From the NCBI GenBank assembly GCA_027579435.1, contig JANBPK010001548.1, positions 1-34,404 of the forward strand: a stretch of DNA of 34,404 nt, in the 5' to 3' direction. Shown piece after piece: positions 9,827-22,220 of this stretch; positions within the stretch are counted from its first letter, which is position 1, and each line of letters begins with the position of its first letter. Source of the DNA: Candolleomyces eurysporus (Eukaryota > Basidiomycota > Agaricomycetes > Agaricales > Psathyrellaceae). The notes beneath the pieces were generated by a model. That model searched no databases and had not been told where the DNA came from. It was given only the letters and a program-made list of their open reading frames with translations. The position numbers were made by a program, and so were the translations under genes.

Positions 9827-11646
9827 TCGTTCGCATCGTAGGGCCCTTGCGTTTATTGCTGCGTCTACGCTTCTATTGAATATACTACAAAGTGTTCCGC
9901 GTGTAACCGTTGCTGGGCCATCTTTGCCGCGTGGATTCCGGCCTCGGCACCATGGTGTAAGTGCCACGCGCTGTGATTCTTCAGACTCCCTAGATCCGGC
10001 CATGTCACGAAGGCGCTATCAACCCATTGCATTGCCCTCTGTCAAGACTGTCTCGTGCTCAGGAATCCCGTCGATTCAATCTGCTGTTCGGAGCTTTAAC
10101 TTGACGCACACGGCAAGCGCCCGCGCCCAACCTCATGTCAACGAAGCAGGAGGGCACGCATGTCCCGTATCGGGATATAATGACCCTTCCAGACAGCCCC
10201 GAATTGCGGCCGTGCTCCTATCATGATTGCTGAATTCCATTGCACCGATCCTCTAGATACCTATAACTAACTCTTCGTCTTCCAGGTTTCCTTGGGTCTC
10301 CCTTCAGCAATCCTGACGGTCAGGTATTCGGGCTGCAGGGAGAACAAACATTCGAGTCGTTATTTGAGTCATTTTCTTGCTAAGAAAATTGATGTGAAAC
10401 GCATGGGCCTCCTCATCGACAAAACCTGGACTTAGAGCCCGGAAATCCTGTGCCCAGCCGACCTGCTGTGTATCATAATTCATAACGTTGGCGGCTAGCC
10501 TATTGAACTTAGATTTGGTTGTCACACCCTTTTGACCCGAATTATGTCCCAGAAGTGTCTCCCGATATCGATGTGACCAATATTTACCACTTTGAAGGTT
10601 ACAGCGCTCACACCTTCCAATCGGTTCATTCAAATTACGCTATGTGTGGATATAGCATTATAAGGACGCGATATAGATGCCTGGAAGCATCACAACCACT
10701 ACTTATCCCTTCCGTTGCCTTCCCTTTTGGTACTAATTGAAATGCTGATAGTGACTAGATAATTCAATCTCTTCACGGTAGTGACTATGCCATCAGGAGA
10801 GTGCGTACCTGGCTTATGGAACTACTTTCCTGTTTCACAATCTTCGACACTTTTTGCAAGCCAATCTACCTTTATGTGAAGGCTTTGTGTGTATATGTGT
10901 GCGTAGCTTCAAAGCGGAGGGGACCACTTAATAATATGCAGCGAAAAATTCTACTATCCGAGAATGCACATCTTTCGGCCTGAAATACGCACGACAGTTT
11001 AGGTGTGTTTTGTAGGATATCACTAAGCGCAGCAAATGATACACCATATATCATTTGAAGTGCTCAGTGTTTGGAGCTGGGATCTTACTTCAGTTTGCTT
11101 GTTCTGTAGTACAGAAGCCCAGGACACCGGCGTTGACCCAGTCCGGTTCATGACTATGACTCTGACCCAAACTGATCAACAACCCCCAAGTTGAAGACGG
11201 GGGCATTCCACCCGAACCCTACCAGGGCTGCAGGCGACTGTAACAGCGACAATCTGATGAGACCCCACGTCAGTGACACTGATATCGGTGCGGGACGCCC
11301 ACTTAACCTAAAGCGCCTCTAACAAGGTTTGAGGTTGGCATCAAAAATTTCAGTTGCGTCTTGAAATTTAACTTACTGCTTGCCTCGTGTCAAGCACAGG
11401 ATTCTGAATAAGTACGGACCTGCTCGGTTCCATGCAATCCATCGAGAACGGCAACGAGGCGCCATCGATCTGACAAGTTTTTAATCATGGCCACGACTTT
11501 CTCGTTAAAAGCCGATCGTCGAAGCATGTGTGATGCATTTTGGGCTTCTGAATCGGCACCGCCGCTGCAGGTTGTATTTCATGATCCATATGAGAAACGC
11601 ATTGACTGCTATTCTCATTCTTACCATACCCGGCGCTTATGGCGAG
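9827..11646. other. Spacer between A1 and B1
   Basis: About 1.8 kb without a gene I can support. Open frames at 9876-10226 (plus) and 10304-10633 (minus) have no recognisable motif, no paralogue elsewhere in the window and no convincing splice structure. Confidence 0.4.
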
Positions 11647-12827
11647 ATGGGCACCCTCTGTGATATCTTCGGGACTGAAGCCCTTGGAGGACTCAAATAT
11701 CTTTCGAAGACCTTGGATCTACAACAGGTGCATTCGCATCCTATAGCCATCAGTCTTTGTGTTTCTCAAAAGTTGGCTCAAGGCTCTAAATTTCTCCGGA
11801 GTAGATAGGGCTGGATTCAGTGTCCTAGTACCTGAAACAAATTGGCAGGCGGTCAACTCCCTGGCCGAACCAGAGAAAGTTGCTTCTCTCTGTCTCTTGG
11901 CTGCTCTTTCGGCCAGATCACCATTAGAACGGACGCTTGGAGCAGTTCCGAACCATCCGACCGCGACCATTTCTTGGGACTCCTTGCTACACACACTTAC
12001 ACAAGCCACCTACCTCCAACATGACAGGGACTCTCCCTCCGCCCCTCGAAGCTGGAAGGCAGTCGACCGAGTATCCCACTGGTTCAGGAAGAGGGAAACG
12101 CTGGTTGCACCGGATGCCAGCATTATCCGCCAGGTCGATCTAACACTTCCCTTGGAACAGCTGACGCGCACTAACCATCATTTTTCAGTTACTCCTACAA
12201 ATTGCATTTCCGAAGGAAGATGGAAGCGACTCCGTTGAGGCCGCGATCGAGCCTTTACTTCAACTACTTGGCCTTCGTAACAGCGGTGATGGCAACGACG
12301 ACCAAGGCAGCATCTCAGCCCAGACGACCGGCACGTCACCTGCCTCGACTCCCCTGACAGACTATACTGAGAGGATCGCTGTGGAGCTCAGAATTCTGAA
12401 GTTCCCTGACCCCAAAGATTCTCGCTTCAGTGTGAGTGGAAGCTCGTGAGAGGAGATCCAAAGCTAACTTCGTGGGGTGTCGTCGACTACATTTCATACT
12501 TTCTTTCCCTTTCGTAGATTTCTCGGTTCAGGCTTGCGTTTTGGACCTTTAATGAGGGACATCGAATCCTCCCAAAGACTGTAACAGAGAGTGCTATCAC
12601 CATCGGTATACATCCCCTTATCGTAAAACTCTTTGGTTTACTCATTCTTGCCAGAGCACTTTGCAAGTTATTTTTCTGCACGCCGAGAGTTGATAAACCG
12701 ATATGATGAGACTACACGATTGAAGGCACTACAGCAACTGGATGCGCTGCTTGCAACACGGTGCGCCAGACCGTCAAGTGACTCATGGATGCAAATACTC
12801 ACACACTTCCGTATCTTTCAATCATGA
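11647..12827 (+). CDS. Gene B1, unknown four-member paralogous family
   Basis: Five exons (11647-11727, 11783-12133, 12189-12431, 12518-12605, 12655-12827) give 311 residues with introns of 49-86 nt. The start is chosen by alignment with B2: both begin with M-x-T and a nearby (I/V)FG followed by DLQ just before intron 1. An in-frame upstream ATG at 11530 would add 39 residues lacking support in B2. Exon 2 is 351 nt and exon 4 is 88 nt in both B genes. Motifs are HTLTQATYL(Q/K)HDR, LKFPDPKDSRFS at the end of exon 3, ISRFRLAFW in exon 4, and SARRELINR in the C-terminus. The last intron splits GAG as G|AG. A Ser/Thr/Gly-rich linker precedes the LKFPD block. Function unknown; no signal peptide is evident. 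Confidence 0.72.
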
Positions 12828-14526
12828 TGACAGACCTGTGTCGCACCACCCAACCTCACCAATAACCACTTCTCCCGCCACACGGCACCCACCAGCTATA
12901 GGACCCGCCAATGCAAGCGGTTGTGAGTGATCTCAGGCCGGGGTCTAGACGTCTATCACCTATTCTGACTCATTTTGAACCTCAGCCAACGCGGACTTGG
13001 TTACCAGGGCCATCCCCACTGTCTCCCTATTTGGAAGGTTCCTTTCCTTCATTTTCCCCTCTGGCTGGAAGTAACGACATGAAACATCTTCTAATGGAGA
13101 GCCAGATATTTTGGGGAGCTTAGGGGAAAGGGATGAGCCCACGGCGCGAGGCTAGTCACCTCTCATTTATTTCCGACCACGCGTCTTTCTTAGAATACTT
13201 GAGAATTTCCATCAATCCTAGTAGTACCCATTTTCTGTCTACCACTACGACTATTCCAATACTGATTCCACTCCTCGAGCTGTTCCCTGCGTTTCTCAAT
13301 AAATGAAACAATGAATACCGCGTGTGAAGGCCATTGAGAGTTGGTTGGTTGCGCNAAAAAATCTTGATTGGATCATATAACGCCATACCAGAGCCACTGT
13401 TGTCCGCGTACTGTGCGTACGTTGATGGATGGTGTTAGGGGAGGGCGACTCAACCCGAAGCATTACGATCGACTGAAATGATCGTGCCCACGGCCGTTGG
13501 ACAATCGATCTGTTGTGGGAAAGTCCATCCAACCAAACAGGCCATTGAACCGAGTCCCACCAGTTGTTCAGGCATTTCCTCCAGTCATGTCCACATAGTT
13601 TGAGCCTCCGGAATTTGCGCGGTGTGAGTATCCTGCTATCAGAAGTAGAGAGATGCAAAGGCTTGTTAAAGGCCTATTCTTTCACTTGTCAACTGTTGCT
13701 CTGGTGGCGACCTATCTCGGGAAAAATAGCAATCGGACATTCCTGAAGTCGAGCACCCACAGTCCGAGCAGGTTCTAACCTACACAAAATTCGTGCCTCG
13801 TTGACTGGACTGTCGCTCTACGCTATCTCTCATTGGCGGCCTCCCCCGTTGGGTGGGCGGACAAAATAGGATCTATTGACGCCTTACGCCGGCGCCGCGT
13901 GGATGGCGCAGACCAACCTACATCTCCTATGTGTTCTCGATCGACTCCCAGTCTCTCTCTAGAGACTAAAATGCAGAATCAGGCGGTTGAGAAAGCAGTT
14001 CTATGAAACTGGGGTGCTGCCAAGGGTCCGACCGTCGAAGGTAGAGTCCATCAGGACCTACTACACAGTCTCTCACACGATACAAAGCCTTACAGGACAC
14101 CGGATGACCCTTACCCCAGCGTCTATGTTGTGACGCACTATTCTTCACGACTTCGCCTAGCTCCGTGACTCGTGGAGGCTCTGAGAACAAGATCACTCTA
14201 CTTAAGACACGATGGCCATCCATAGTTCGGCATTTGCCCTCAAAGCTAGCGACTTCTCAGCCTCGAAGATGTCATGAGACTTCTTTCTATTCGACGCACA
14301 GTCGGTAACTTCTGACCGCATTGGGACCAACCCCCGATTCGTTCACACTGGAAAAATGAAAACCTTGGAGAAGGGTATGTCTTTCCTTCTGCACAGCGGG
14401 CGCTAATGCACGTTACGGAATTCTATAGAACATGTGGAGATACACGCATTAACCTCACCAGGTCATTCCGTTCACAATTCCTCTTTGCATACCGGTGCTA
14501 CAGGGCAACCTCTCGCCTGCCAGGGA
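12828..14526. other. Spacer between B1 and A2
   Basis: About 1.7 kb. On the minus strand at 13156-13658, overlapping frames contain protein-like pieces (for example EKRREQLEEWNQYWNSR in one frame), but they switch frames and meet an N at 13354. This may be a decayed gene; I cannot name it. 13966-14223 (minus) is open but unremarkable. Confidence 0.35.
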
Positions 14527-14533
14527 TATAAAG
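14527..14533 (+). promoter_or_regulatory. TATA box of gene A2
   Basis: TATAAAG lies 100 bp upstream of the A2 start codon. It is a plausible core promoter with no other strong candidate nearby. Confidence 0.45.
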
Positions 14534-14632
14534 TGCTTTGGGTAACATCCTGCTGGTGGATTTCCAGAGCTCCCTTGGCTGTCATACTCACTCTTTAAGA
14601 ACTTTGAAGCACCACCTAGATCGGCGTTCACA

Positions 14633-15685
14633 ATGACGGAAAGTTCAACGACAGATGAAGCGCTAGATTTCTTAGCTACAAGCTTACAAGGTGCAGTCAA
14701 CGGTGCACCGCTGGGCCAAGAACTTCGTCAGTTGTTGGACCAAAGATCTACTCTGAAGGATGTGGGTTCACAATCCTATATTTTGTCGAGTCATGTTGTT
14801 GAATCTTCTGCTCCATTCATAGCTCGATTTGTCCTGCTTAGACAGCGACCACGTGAAGTTCAGACTTGCTCCTCAGTTCGGGATACTGACAGGAGATGCC
14901 TTGAAGAAGATGGATAAAGCCGTAAGCCTTATGGTTTTCGCCACCATCAAGGAGTTGGATCGTGCGATAAGAGGCGAAGAGAAACTTACTTGGGATACAA
15001 TGATGGCCAAGTTGAAGAGTAACCACTGCCTGAAGCACGATGACGCGAAGGACAAGCACCGCGTCGACGACATCAAGGGCTCGTGGTGGCGACTTTTCTC
15101 CGATCAAAAGCAAGAACTGTTTGTGAAAGGCAAAGAGGTGTGTATTCGAACGATTCGGGAGAGCCGGCGGGCATACTCACTATCTCTTCGAAGCTTGACG
15201 CATGGCTCACGAAGCTCGTAGATGACGATCAAGTGATGGCCACTACCACGATCCAGATACGCGATGTCCAGGAATTCATCACCCCGACTGAGTGGATCCA
15301 TACGAGGGGCGAACAGGAACGCAAGTTTTTGGATGTCGGTGTGCTCCGATTTCCTGACATCGAAAATCCTTACATCCGAGTAGGTACTCCGACTCAACAG
15401 ATGATCTCTAATGGATTGAACTTTGCTGCTAGGTCTACCATATCCAGCTGTCTGCCTGGACGTCACAGGGACCCTCGTTGATGAAGTTTATCAGGAACAG
15501 AAATGGGATCAAAGGAGGTGAAGCATTGTATCAACACTCTCTTTAGGTAGAACGGATGGCTCACTTGCTTCTAAATAGAGTACAATTCTTGCGAGTTTAT
15601 ACCTCGCAGAGACATTATCAACCGTATTGCTCCAGATCTGGTGGATCAAGCAGTTGCAGAGGCCGCTTCATTCTTGATGGCCTAA
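14633..15685 (+). CDS. Gene A2, unknown four-member paralogous family
   Basis: Five exons (14633-14761, 14823-15137, 15194-15379, 15433-15517, 15579-15685) give 273 residues with introns of 53-61 nt. It is the closest relative of A1: exon 4 is 85 nt in both, intron phases are identical, and blocks align (LAPQFG with LAPCFG, LRFPDIENPYIR with LRFPDITYPYIR, VYHIQLSAW with IYHIRLSAW, NGIKGEYNSCEF with NGVEGEYCSREY). The final intron splits a GAG codon. Exon 2 also has LTWDTMMAKL...LKHD, which lines up with ISWDSLLHTL...LQHD of B1 and so links the A and B types. It is shorter than A1 at both ends. Soluble, function unknown. Confidence 0.72.
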
Positions 15686-17264
15686 TCGTCAGAGTCCCGT
15701 CCGAGACAGCTGCCTAGAATTATGCGTTGCGGTCCCACCGAAAAGGTTTCACCGGTACGTGCGATCCAATCAGTCAGAGCTCAACCCTTGGTACTTACCA
15801 GCTTCTTCTTGTCGGCGCCTTCTCAGAACACGATATCTAACATAGCTGGGGCGGAGATTCTGTCTTAAATGTAGCAATAAGTCGCGGAATTCAACTGCAG
15901 CAGTAAAGCAGACTTCGTACGTATCAACCCAGCCCGAGCGCTGAGCTACCCATTCTTATGTTTCCCGAATTGACTTGGCACAAGCACTGATTGACGCCAT
16001 ATACGTCCAACCCTGCAATTGGGGTCTTGCTCGTGCCCACGGGTGACATAGGATGTTTGGCAGATATCCCGGCTACTAGATGAGATCCGGGTTGAATTGT
16101 GATATTGTCCATGAGTTCACGCTATTTAAGTGCCCCACCCAAATCCAAGCATCCAGCGTGACCGCTTCAAGTACTTGTATTGGCATATCACAAGTCACAT
16201 CTTGTATCACTATCTCTTGCCTCGACAGACCTTCACTGGGCCTTCCCTTCAAAGCTAAGCTGTCGAATTCTCTTCACACCGAGTATCGGCCCCCATCTCC
16301 ATGAGGCTTTCATGTCACTGTCCCCCGATTTGCCTTGAAACTCGATCATCCAATCTACAGAGCCTACTTACTGCCGCAGAGCCATGACTCGTATTCCAAA
16401 TTGAGAACGAGCATGACCCCTCCAAGCCAAGCGCTCAGGCGCTTATCCTTCCCCCTTCGGATGATCAAATTGGGTCTAAAAAAATCGAGCTCTCGTGATA
16501 GCTTTCAGGATGAATCTCCGGTGCCTGCTGGCAATCAGTCTGCTTCATTCATAACGTGGTGACCGCGTCGCTCCCTATCAAGGAGCCATCATGCAAGATG
16601 CATCTTCAATGAACAGCGTTTTTCATTAAATCAAAACGTTTGCAACAAAACATTTCATTCAGTCGTCTCATAGCCTTCATTGCCTTTGAATAGATCCCTA
16701 GCGCCGGGAGCCAGGACTCGAGATGTTCCAGAAAAACCGAAAAAGCATGCGTCCGCATATGGAGAAAGGTACGAGCACTGGCGTTACGCCGCGCGGGTTG
16801 AATGTGAAAAACGAACCTAATAGAGCGGAATGATTATATTGACTCACAGCCTTCCTGATGAAAGACACGTAGCCTCGGCAAAACACGTGGTAGATTGAAT
16901 CTACAGTTCCAGTTCAGCCTTTAATCTGCTTGCTTCCACCTTAAGCTTCAACTGTATCATCGACTCAATACGGAGGACCGTCCTTGCATCTAAGCGTCTA
17001 ATGCCTCGCCTCATGGGGAACGCATTGTCTATGGGCTCCTTCATTCCCGTGGCCCTGGGTCGGTGAAATCCTGGTGTTGCAGAGCTGAGGGCACTCACAA
17101 ATGCAGGCAATTGCGAACGTATACGTGATTATTAAATACGGCTCCCTTCAACTAGGCTCAATTGGGTGGACTGGGAAACTCTCAGGTGCGCAAAGCTATA
17201 TTTCATACGCAGGGTATAGGCTGCCATTCTCCCACCCTTGTCTCACCTCAGACGATTTAACAGC
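15686..17264. other. Spacer between A2 and B2
   Basis: About 1.6 kb with no gene that can be supported. Short open frames at 15924-16112 (minus), 16080-16304 and 16335-16562 (plus) lack motifs, paralogues and splice evidence. Confidence 0.4.
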
Positions 17265-18365
17265 ATGCGCACAATCCTCCACAATGTTTTTGGCTCAGAC
17301 GGATTCCAAGGACGTCCCGCGCAACCTTTCGACCTCCAAAACGTGATCATTCGCATCATCTACGTGTATCGCTCTCCGCTGAAATGAACCGCCAGGTGAT
17401 CAAACATTCAGGCGGCGCAAAGCCTGGCTACAGTGCACTCATCCCTCAATTGGACTCGCAAGCCATCGATTCCCTGAGCGGAACCCAGAAAATTGCCCTG
17501 GTTTGTCTCTTGTCTGCACTGTCCGCAAAAGTAGCTACGCAGCGCATTCCTCAAGTAAAGCCAGATCGCCCAACGGCAACGTTTTCTTGGGAGACCTTGC
17601 AGCATACATTGACGCAGGCCACCTACCTCAAGCATGACAGGAATTCTCCCACTGTGCCCCAGAGTTGGGGAGCGACCACTACAGAGGCGCGCTGGTTTAG
17701 CAGTCCAGCACCACGCCCGATACCAGACTCCAAGACGATTTTTAAGGTTTGATTTTATTGTCGTAGCCCCAACAAATGCTGACAGCCTCCACCCAGCTAC
17801 TTCGGCAGATCAGGTCCCAGCAAGAGGGCAGCCTTGACGTACTCAATTTTCTAAGTCACCTCTTTGATGGTGGCGCCGAAGGAAGGGACAAGCGCTCAGA
17901 CGACTCGGACCGGCCCCAGACCGATCATGGCCCTGCCACGATCATAGAAGACAAGCAGGGACCATGGGATAGGGTTCTAGTAGAGGTTGTTTTCCTGAGG
18001 TTCCCCGACTCCAAGGATGCCGGATTCACTGTGAGTGGTATCGATCTGACTTTATCCTAATCCATGTATTCTCAGAGATTGGTCCTACCATAGATTTCCC
18101 GGCTGCGGCTCTTCGCCTGGGTGTGCAGTGAGAAGCATATAATCCTTCCGAGAACCGTCACGGAGACAGGGATAACAATTGGTATCCATAATTTAAACTC
18201 CCGACAAGTGCATCGACTAACTCAAAGTACTTAGAGCTTTTTACGAGCCATTTCTCCGCTCGGGAGGACGTTATCAAGCGTCTCCCTGCGCAAATACGAG
18301 AACAAGCTTTGCAGCAGGTTGATAGCCTTGGTTCCGCGCTGAATGCCATGGAATTCAAGCACTAA
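17265..18365 (+). CDS. Gene B2, unknown four-member paralogous family
   Basis: Five exons (17265-17342, 17396-17746, 17797-18030, 18094-18181, 18235-18365) give 293 residues with introns of 50-63 nt. Exons 2 and 4 match B1 exactly in length (351 and 88 nt). Aligned blocks are PTATFSWETLQHTLTQATYL (PTATISWDSLLHTLTQATYL in B1), LLRQIR at the start of exon 3, LRFPDSKDAGFT at its end, ISRLRLFAW in exon 4, and SAREDVIKR near the C-terminus. The last intron splits GAG (G|AG), as in B1 and A2. An acidic, charged linker occupies the middle of exon 3. A start at 17384 is less likely because it would discard the conserved exon 1. Function unknown. Confidence 0.72.
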
Positions 18366-19072
18366 CAAGATCTTGAAATTTTACCTGCGAAAAGCAAAGC
18401 CTAATAGCCCACTAATTGGCAACGTCACGTCTTGACCATTCGTCGTAGTCAGGCCTTGGATTTGGCCCGACATGAACGATGTTGTGTGTGATTGTGTGTA
18501 GGTTACCTTCTGGTTCATCAACCTGCCTTTTCTGATTCGCGCCTTCATCCGATATGTATATGCTTCCTCCCCTCTTCTTATGAGTTTGTACCTCGGGCTG
18601 CGTTCCCGCAGTCTCACCAGACTGTCGCAGGTAGCGATCCGAGAGTATACAATCCAGATCTCAAGCTTTGTTCTCCCAGTGGCGGCTTATGTAGACTGTA
18701 TTTTAGGGGTTAGTCGAGCGATGTACATTACTTCGTCACATTTCTTACAAACTCATGTTGCCAAATGGACAGTTTGAGGAGTCTCTAAATCTAGCACAGG
18801 GAACACGATCATTGCAGGCCCGGACAGGTGAGAGAAGCCTATTTCTCACTGGAAAAGACTTTCAGCAAGTGGACATTTGTCCAAATTTCTATTGAGCTCC
18901 GTGCTTCGAGAACAGAGCTCCCTTAAATCTATCAACTTTAAATTTGATTTAAATCATCCTCTGTGATATCTAACACCTCCAGCACTACATTCTTTAACAT
19001 ACCTGAAACACTGCAAATTTCCCCCATGGGTGTAACACCTAGTTCCCAGTCCCTGGCCAACCTAGGTGGTTC

Positions 19073-19301
19073 ACCTGGTCAAGGAAGGTGCTACTGCAAG
19101 GAGCTCACTCTCTGGCCAGGTCAGGTCATCAACCTGGGTTTTGTATAGCGCACCTGGCACCTGTTTTCTGACCATGCCAGGTCAAATGCCTGTTACTATC
19201 AAGACAAATTACCACCATGAATTATGGCGCTTCCAGGACATTTCATTGGGAAGGCCAGGTAGAGATACCAGTGATAGTAAGCATAGGATATGGAACCAGG
19301 T
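19073..19301. repeat. Cluster of CCAGGT/ACCTGG words
   Basis: Seven copies of one hexamer or its reverse complement lie in about 230 bp, in mixed orientation. Chance would give roughly 0.1. Spacings are irregular (about 16-79 bp). Confidence 0.6.
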
Positions 19302-19989
19302 GAAAGAAATAGCGAATTCAGGTATATTTTGTGGTACAAACAGATACATTTAGGTGGAATAGTTAGAGTAGGAGCTATACTTGTGACAACAGTGGGCTAG
19401 GTAATAGATATGAATACAAATGACTGAGGTGAATCTGGAATCTGTGATGACAAGATGAGTAAAGAGGCTTACATAGTAGGTTAAAAGACAGCACCATATC
19501 TTGAATTAGGCATCAATCATCAGTGTCACAGTGAGTGCTAGGCGGGGACAGCTGAGAGGTAGGCAAGATGGCCAGCTGGAGTTTTGTCTTCAGTGCGGTT
19601 TGAGGTATTCTTGTTATGTAATAACCCCTAGGGTATCTTTTTTTTCATGTTTACTTGTATTTGTCTCAGACTTCCTTGGACTATCTCTTTAGTAGCACAT
19701 CATCTCCCCCTTTGCCCCAGTCTTGACCCTTAGCCTGAGGACACCCTATGCCATTTTCCCTTTGCCCTGCTTTTTGCCCTTTGCCCATTGCCCTTTACCT
19801 CGCTTTTACTCTTAATGGTTGGTACTTATCAATGGAACCCAATAGTAATCAAGTAGGAACAGTAGAAGCACAGATGCTGGTCATAGAAGTCAAGCCAGCC
19901 TGGACTAGCCCAACCATTACAAGTAGTATAAATACCAAGTGGAAACGTACAGTAGTTCTTTAGCTTGTTCTCAAGAATCAACCTCGTCT

Positions 19990-19997
19990 ACTTGTAC
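19990..19997. repeat. hAT target-site duplication, left copy
   Basis: ACTTGTAC, identical to 25749-25756 on the other side of the element. Confidence 0.93.
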
Positions 19998-20017
19998 TAG
20001 TGTTGCCACAGGTTGGG
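19998..20017 (+). repeat. hAT left terminal inverted repeat
   Basis: TAGTGTTGCCACAGGTTGGG matches the complement of the right end at 19 of 20 positions. The TAGTGTTGCC start is typical of hAT ends. Confidence 0.93.
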
Positions 20018-20150
20018 CCAAACCCAATTTGGACCCAACCCAACCCATGCACAGCCCAACCCAACCCGCCGAAATGGGTTGTGGGTTGGATGGGTTGTCA
20101 ACCTGGTTCAACCCGGCGGGTCGTGGGTTGAATCGGGCTAACCGAGTGAC
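20018..20150. repeat. hAT left subterminal CCAACCC repeats
   Basis: Multiple CCAACCC and GGGTTGG words in both orientations, plus an AACCCGCCG...CGGCGGGT inverted pair. Such subterminal repeats usually act as transposase-binding sites in hAT elements. Confidence 0.75.
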
Positions 20151-20772
20151 CTGAGTTCCAAATCGGGATTGTGCCTCGCTGTCGCCCTCCTCCCTCCTCA
20201 ACCACCACCTCCAACGAAATCTTGGCTCAAAACTTGCCCTATTATCCTTTCACCTTCGTTATCATGCCTACGGAATAACCACTGTGGGACTCGAGCTCAT
20301 CAAATTCTCAAGGTCGGCCCTCTTCGGTAACAGGGGCACCGAATGGATCACTCAGAGTCACTGGTACCATGGTGGCGCACTCCCTCGTGAAGCATCTCTG
20401 AAATCTGTTCTAAAGTTGCACCATACAGTGAACTGCTTAAACCCACATCACCCTGGCCGAAAATTGCCACCGAATGCACTGGAAGACCAGGAATTCTCGT
20501 GCAATCGTGCTTGTCCGATAGGTATGTCGAACTCTAGCTTTCGGAGGTCAATAAACACTGACAGTTATCTAGATGGCATATTTGTATACTCGAACTTCTA
20601 TTATCTTTTATGAAGCGGGTTGCGGGCAGCTGGGGAATGCACTCACTCCATTCTTCGTGCGTCTTAGTCTACTGACCTGATTTAGTTGGCTGCGGGTCAA
20701 TCTCCGCCTTCGTTCTAACTCTTCTCCTTCAGATCTACACTTCTTTCAGCTTGCTCGTCAACTGCCTACTAC

Positions 20773-21388
20773 ATGGATCACCTTGGTTCCTCACCCCGCC
20801 TTTGCCCCACATCTGATCCTGGCGAAGTTGAGCTCGAACCACCGATCACCTATTCAACCATGAATCAATTTCACGAGGAGCAGGTGTGCACCTCTGACTT
20901 ATATCCCCCAGGCGCTGACTGACAACAACCATTTCTAGGACAGCCCGACTACCTCCAGCTCTCATACAGATCTTGACTCATCCCCTTTTGCGCCAGCCTC
21001 ACCGCTCGTCATCTGGGGTAATCCTAACCACCGTGCCAGCATAGCTTACTCTACCCCAGACGGCGCAACTCAAAGAATTCGGGAAACCATCTATGCTGGC
21101 CATCTCTCCGCTTCCCACTCTATTTCAGCACGTCCTAGGGAGGAGACTCAGATCTTCGAGTCTCCTGTTGGCGTCGTCAACAACTTGCCCTCAGTGGCCT
21201 TGCTCCCATCCACCTATGTCATGTCTTCAACGGCCTTTCTGGATGTCGTCACGCAGCGCCAATACACAAGCTTCAGGCTTCGTCATATTGACATCGAAAT
21301 CGAGGCCGCCGAAGCTCACCTTGCGCAACTCCAGAAGCAGCGCTTGCAACTTGTCAAGTTGCTTGCGTACAACGGCGAGAAGGTTTAG
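20773..21388 (+). CDS. hAT-borne accessory protein, coiled coil
   Basis: Two exons (20773-20883 and 20939-21388) joined by a 55-nt GT-AG intron give 186 residues. I recognise no catalytic domain. The first two thirds are Ser/Pro/Thr-rich and probably disordered. The C-terminus, from about residue 145, is an amphipathic helix with heptad-like Leu/Ile spacing (IEIEAAEAHLAQLQKQRLQL), suggesting coiled-coil dimerisation. It lies wholly inside the transposon, upstream of and collinear with the transposase, with about 830 bp between them. It may be an accessory transposition factor, a regulator or a captured host gene; the sequence alone does not decide. Confidence 0.6.
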
Positions 21389-22220
21389 TTTTCTTTTAAT
21401 ATTGTAGCGACTGCCATTTTGTAATTGAAGCACTACCAACTTGTCTCCCCTGTACTTATGAATATGTTAATGAATGTTGTGAATGCTTTGAATCGAGGAG
21501 GTCAATGACGGTGGCATGATCCCAATTTGGAAGGGGGCGGGTAGTCCCGGTAACTTCATCTCCTTCCTTGTTCCTCAACCACGACCCTTCACACCTTGCT
21601 CAATGAGCTTAGATTCATTTTGTTATCTGTGCGCTGGTGCCGCAATCTGAGCATTTTTGGGGTGCTTGAGCATGCTCCGAAGCTCCCCAGCTCCGAGCAC
21701 TAACAATGGAATGTACCGCTTGTGAGTCACCAACCCCGAATCCCCTCATGTTGCCTCACTGACTCTGCTGACCCAGGCTGTTATCTTACACTGTACAACC
21801 TTCATTTGTTTCTAAAATCCGCATTTTCAGATAAATACCAATGCTCCTCTTTCGGGCCCTTTGGACTTTATCACAGTACGTTGTCCTGCTTCTGCAAAAA
21901 TGATGTATATTGACGATCATCTATATGATTTTAGATTTAATCTGCATATTTGTGCTTCCATGTTGCTCGCCACATGATGCCGTGGAATTGAAGAATTGGA
22001 AGCTATATTTCGTATGAACTATTCTATTGCCTATGTTAAGTTGTCTGCGGCTCGATCTGCTCTGGCCCTCTCACTTACTCGCTCGCATTTTCAATATGTC
22101 ATGCCTGTCGACAATGGGTATAAGTACTTGTACCATTTACCTCGCATTTCAGACAGCCAGCAGCCAGCTGCCCTCTCCTTCAAGTTCCAACTTCCCACTT
22201 TGCTTGTAATCTTCCAACTC
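21389..22220. other. hAT internal spacer
   Basis: Lies between the accessory gene and the transposase. It presumably carries the 3' end of the first transcript and the promoter of the second. Short open frames at 21722-22209 show no motif. Confidence 0.4.

Larger units (their letters stand above)
18366..19997. other. Repeat-rich left flank of the hAT element
   Basis: No gene found. 19021-19301 has seven copies of CCAGGT or its complement ACCTGG in about 240 bp (near 19073, 19116, 19132, 19152, 19177, 19256 and 19296). 19700-19800 is a run of TTTGCCC-like words. A TATAAATA-like sequence lies near 19926, followed by a short pyrimidine-rich tract up to the hAT target site. Together these suggest an older mobile element, possibly an LTR, interrupted by the hAT insertion, but I could not define its ends. 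Confidence 0.4.

Noticed and set aside
11530..11646. Upstream in-frame ATG extending gene B1
   Set aside because: The extension has no counterpart in B2; the alignment places the start at 11647.
13156..13658. Minus-strand gene in the B1-A2 spacer
   Set aside because: Protein-like pieces lie in different frames with internal stops and an N; no consistent splice model was found.
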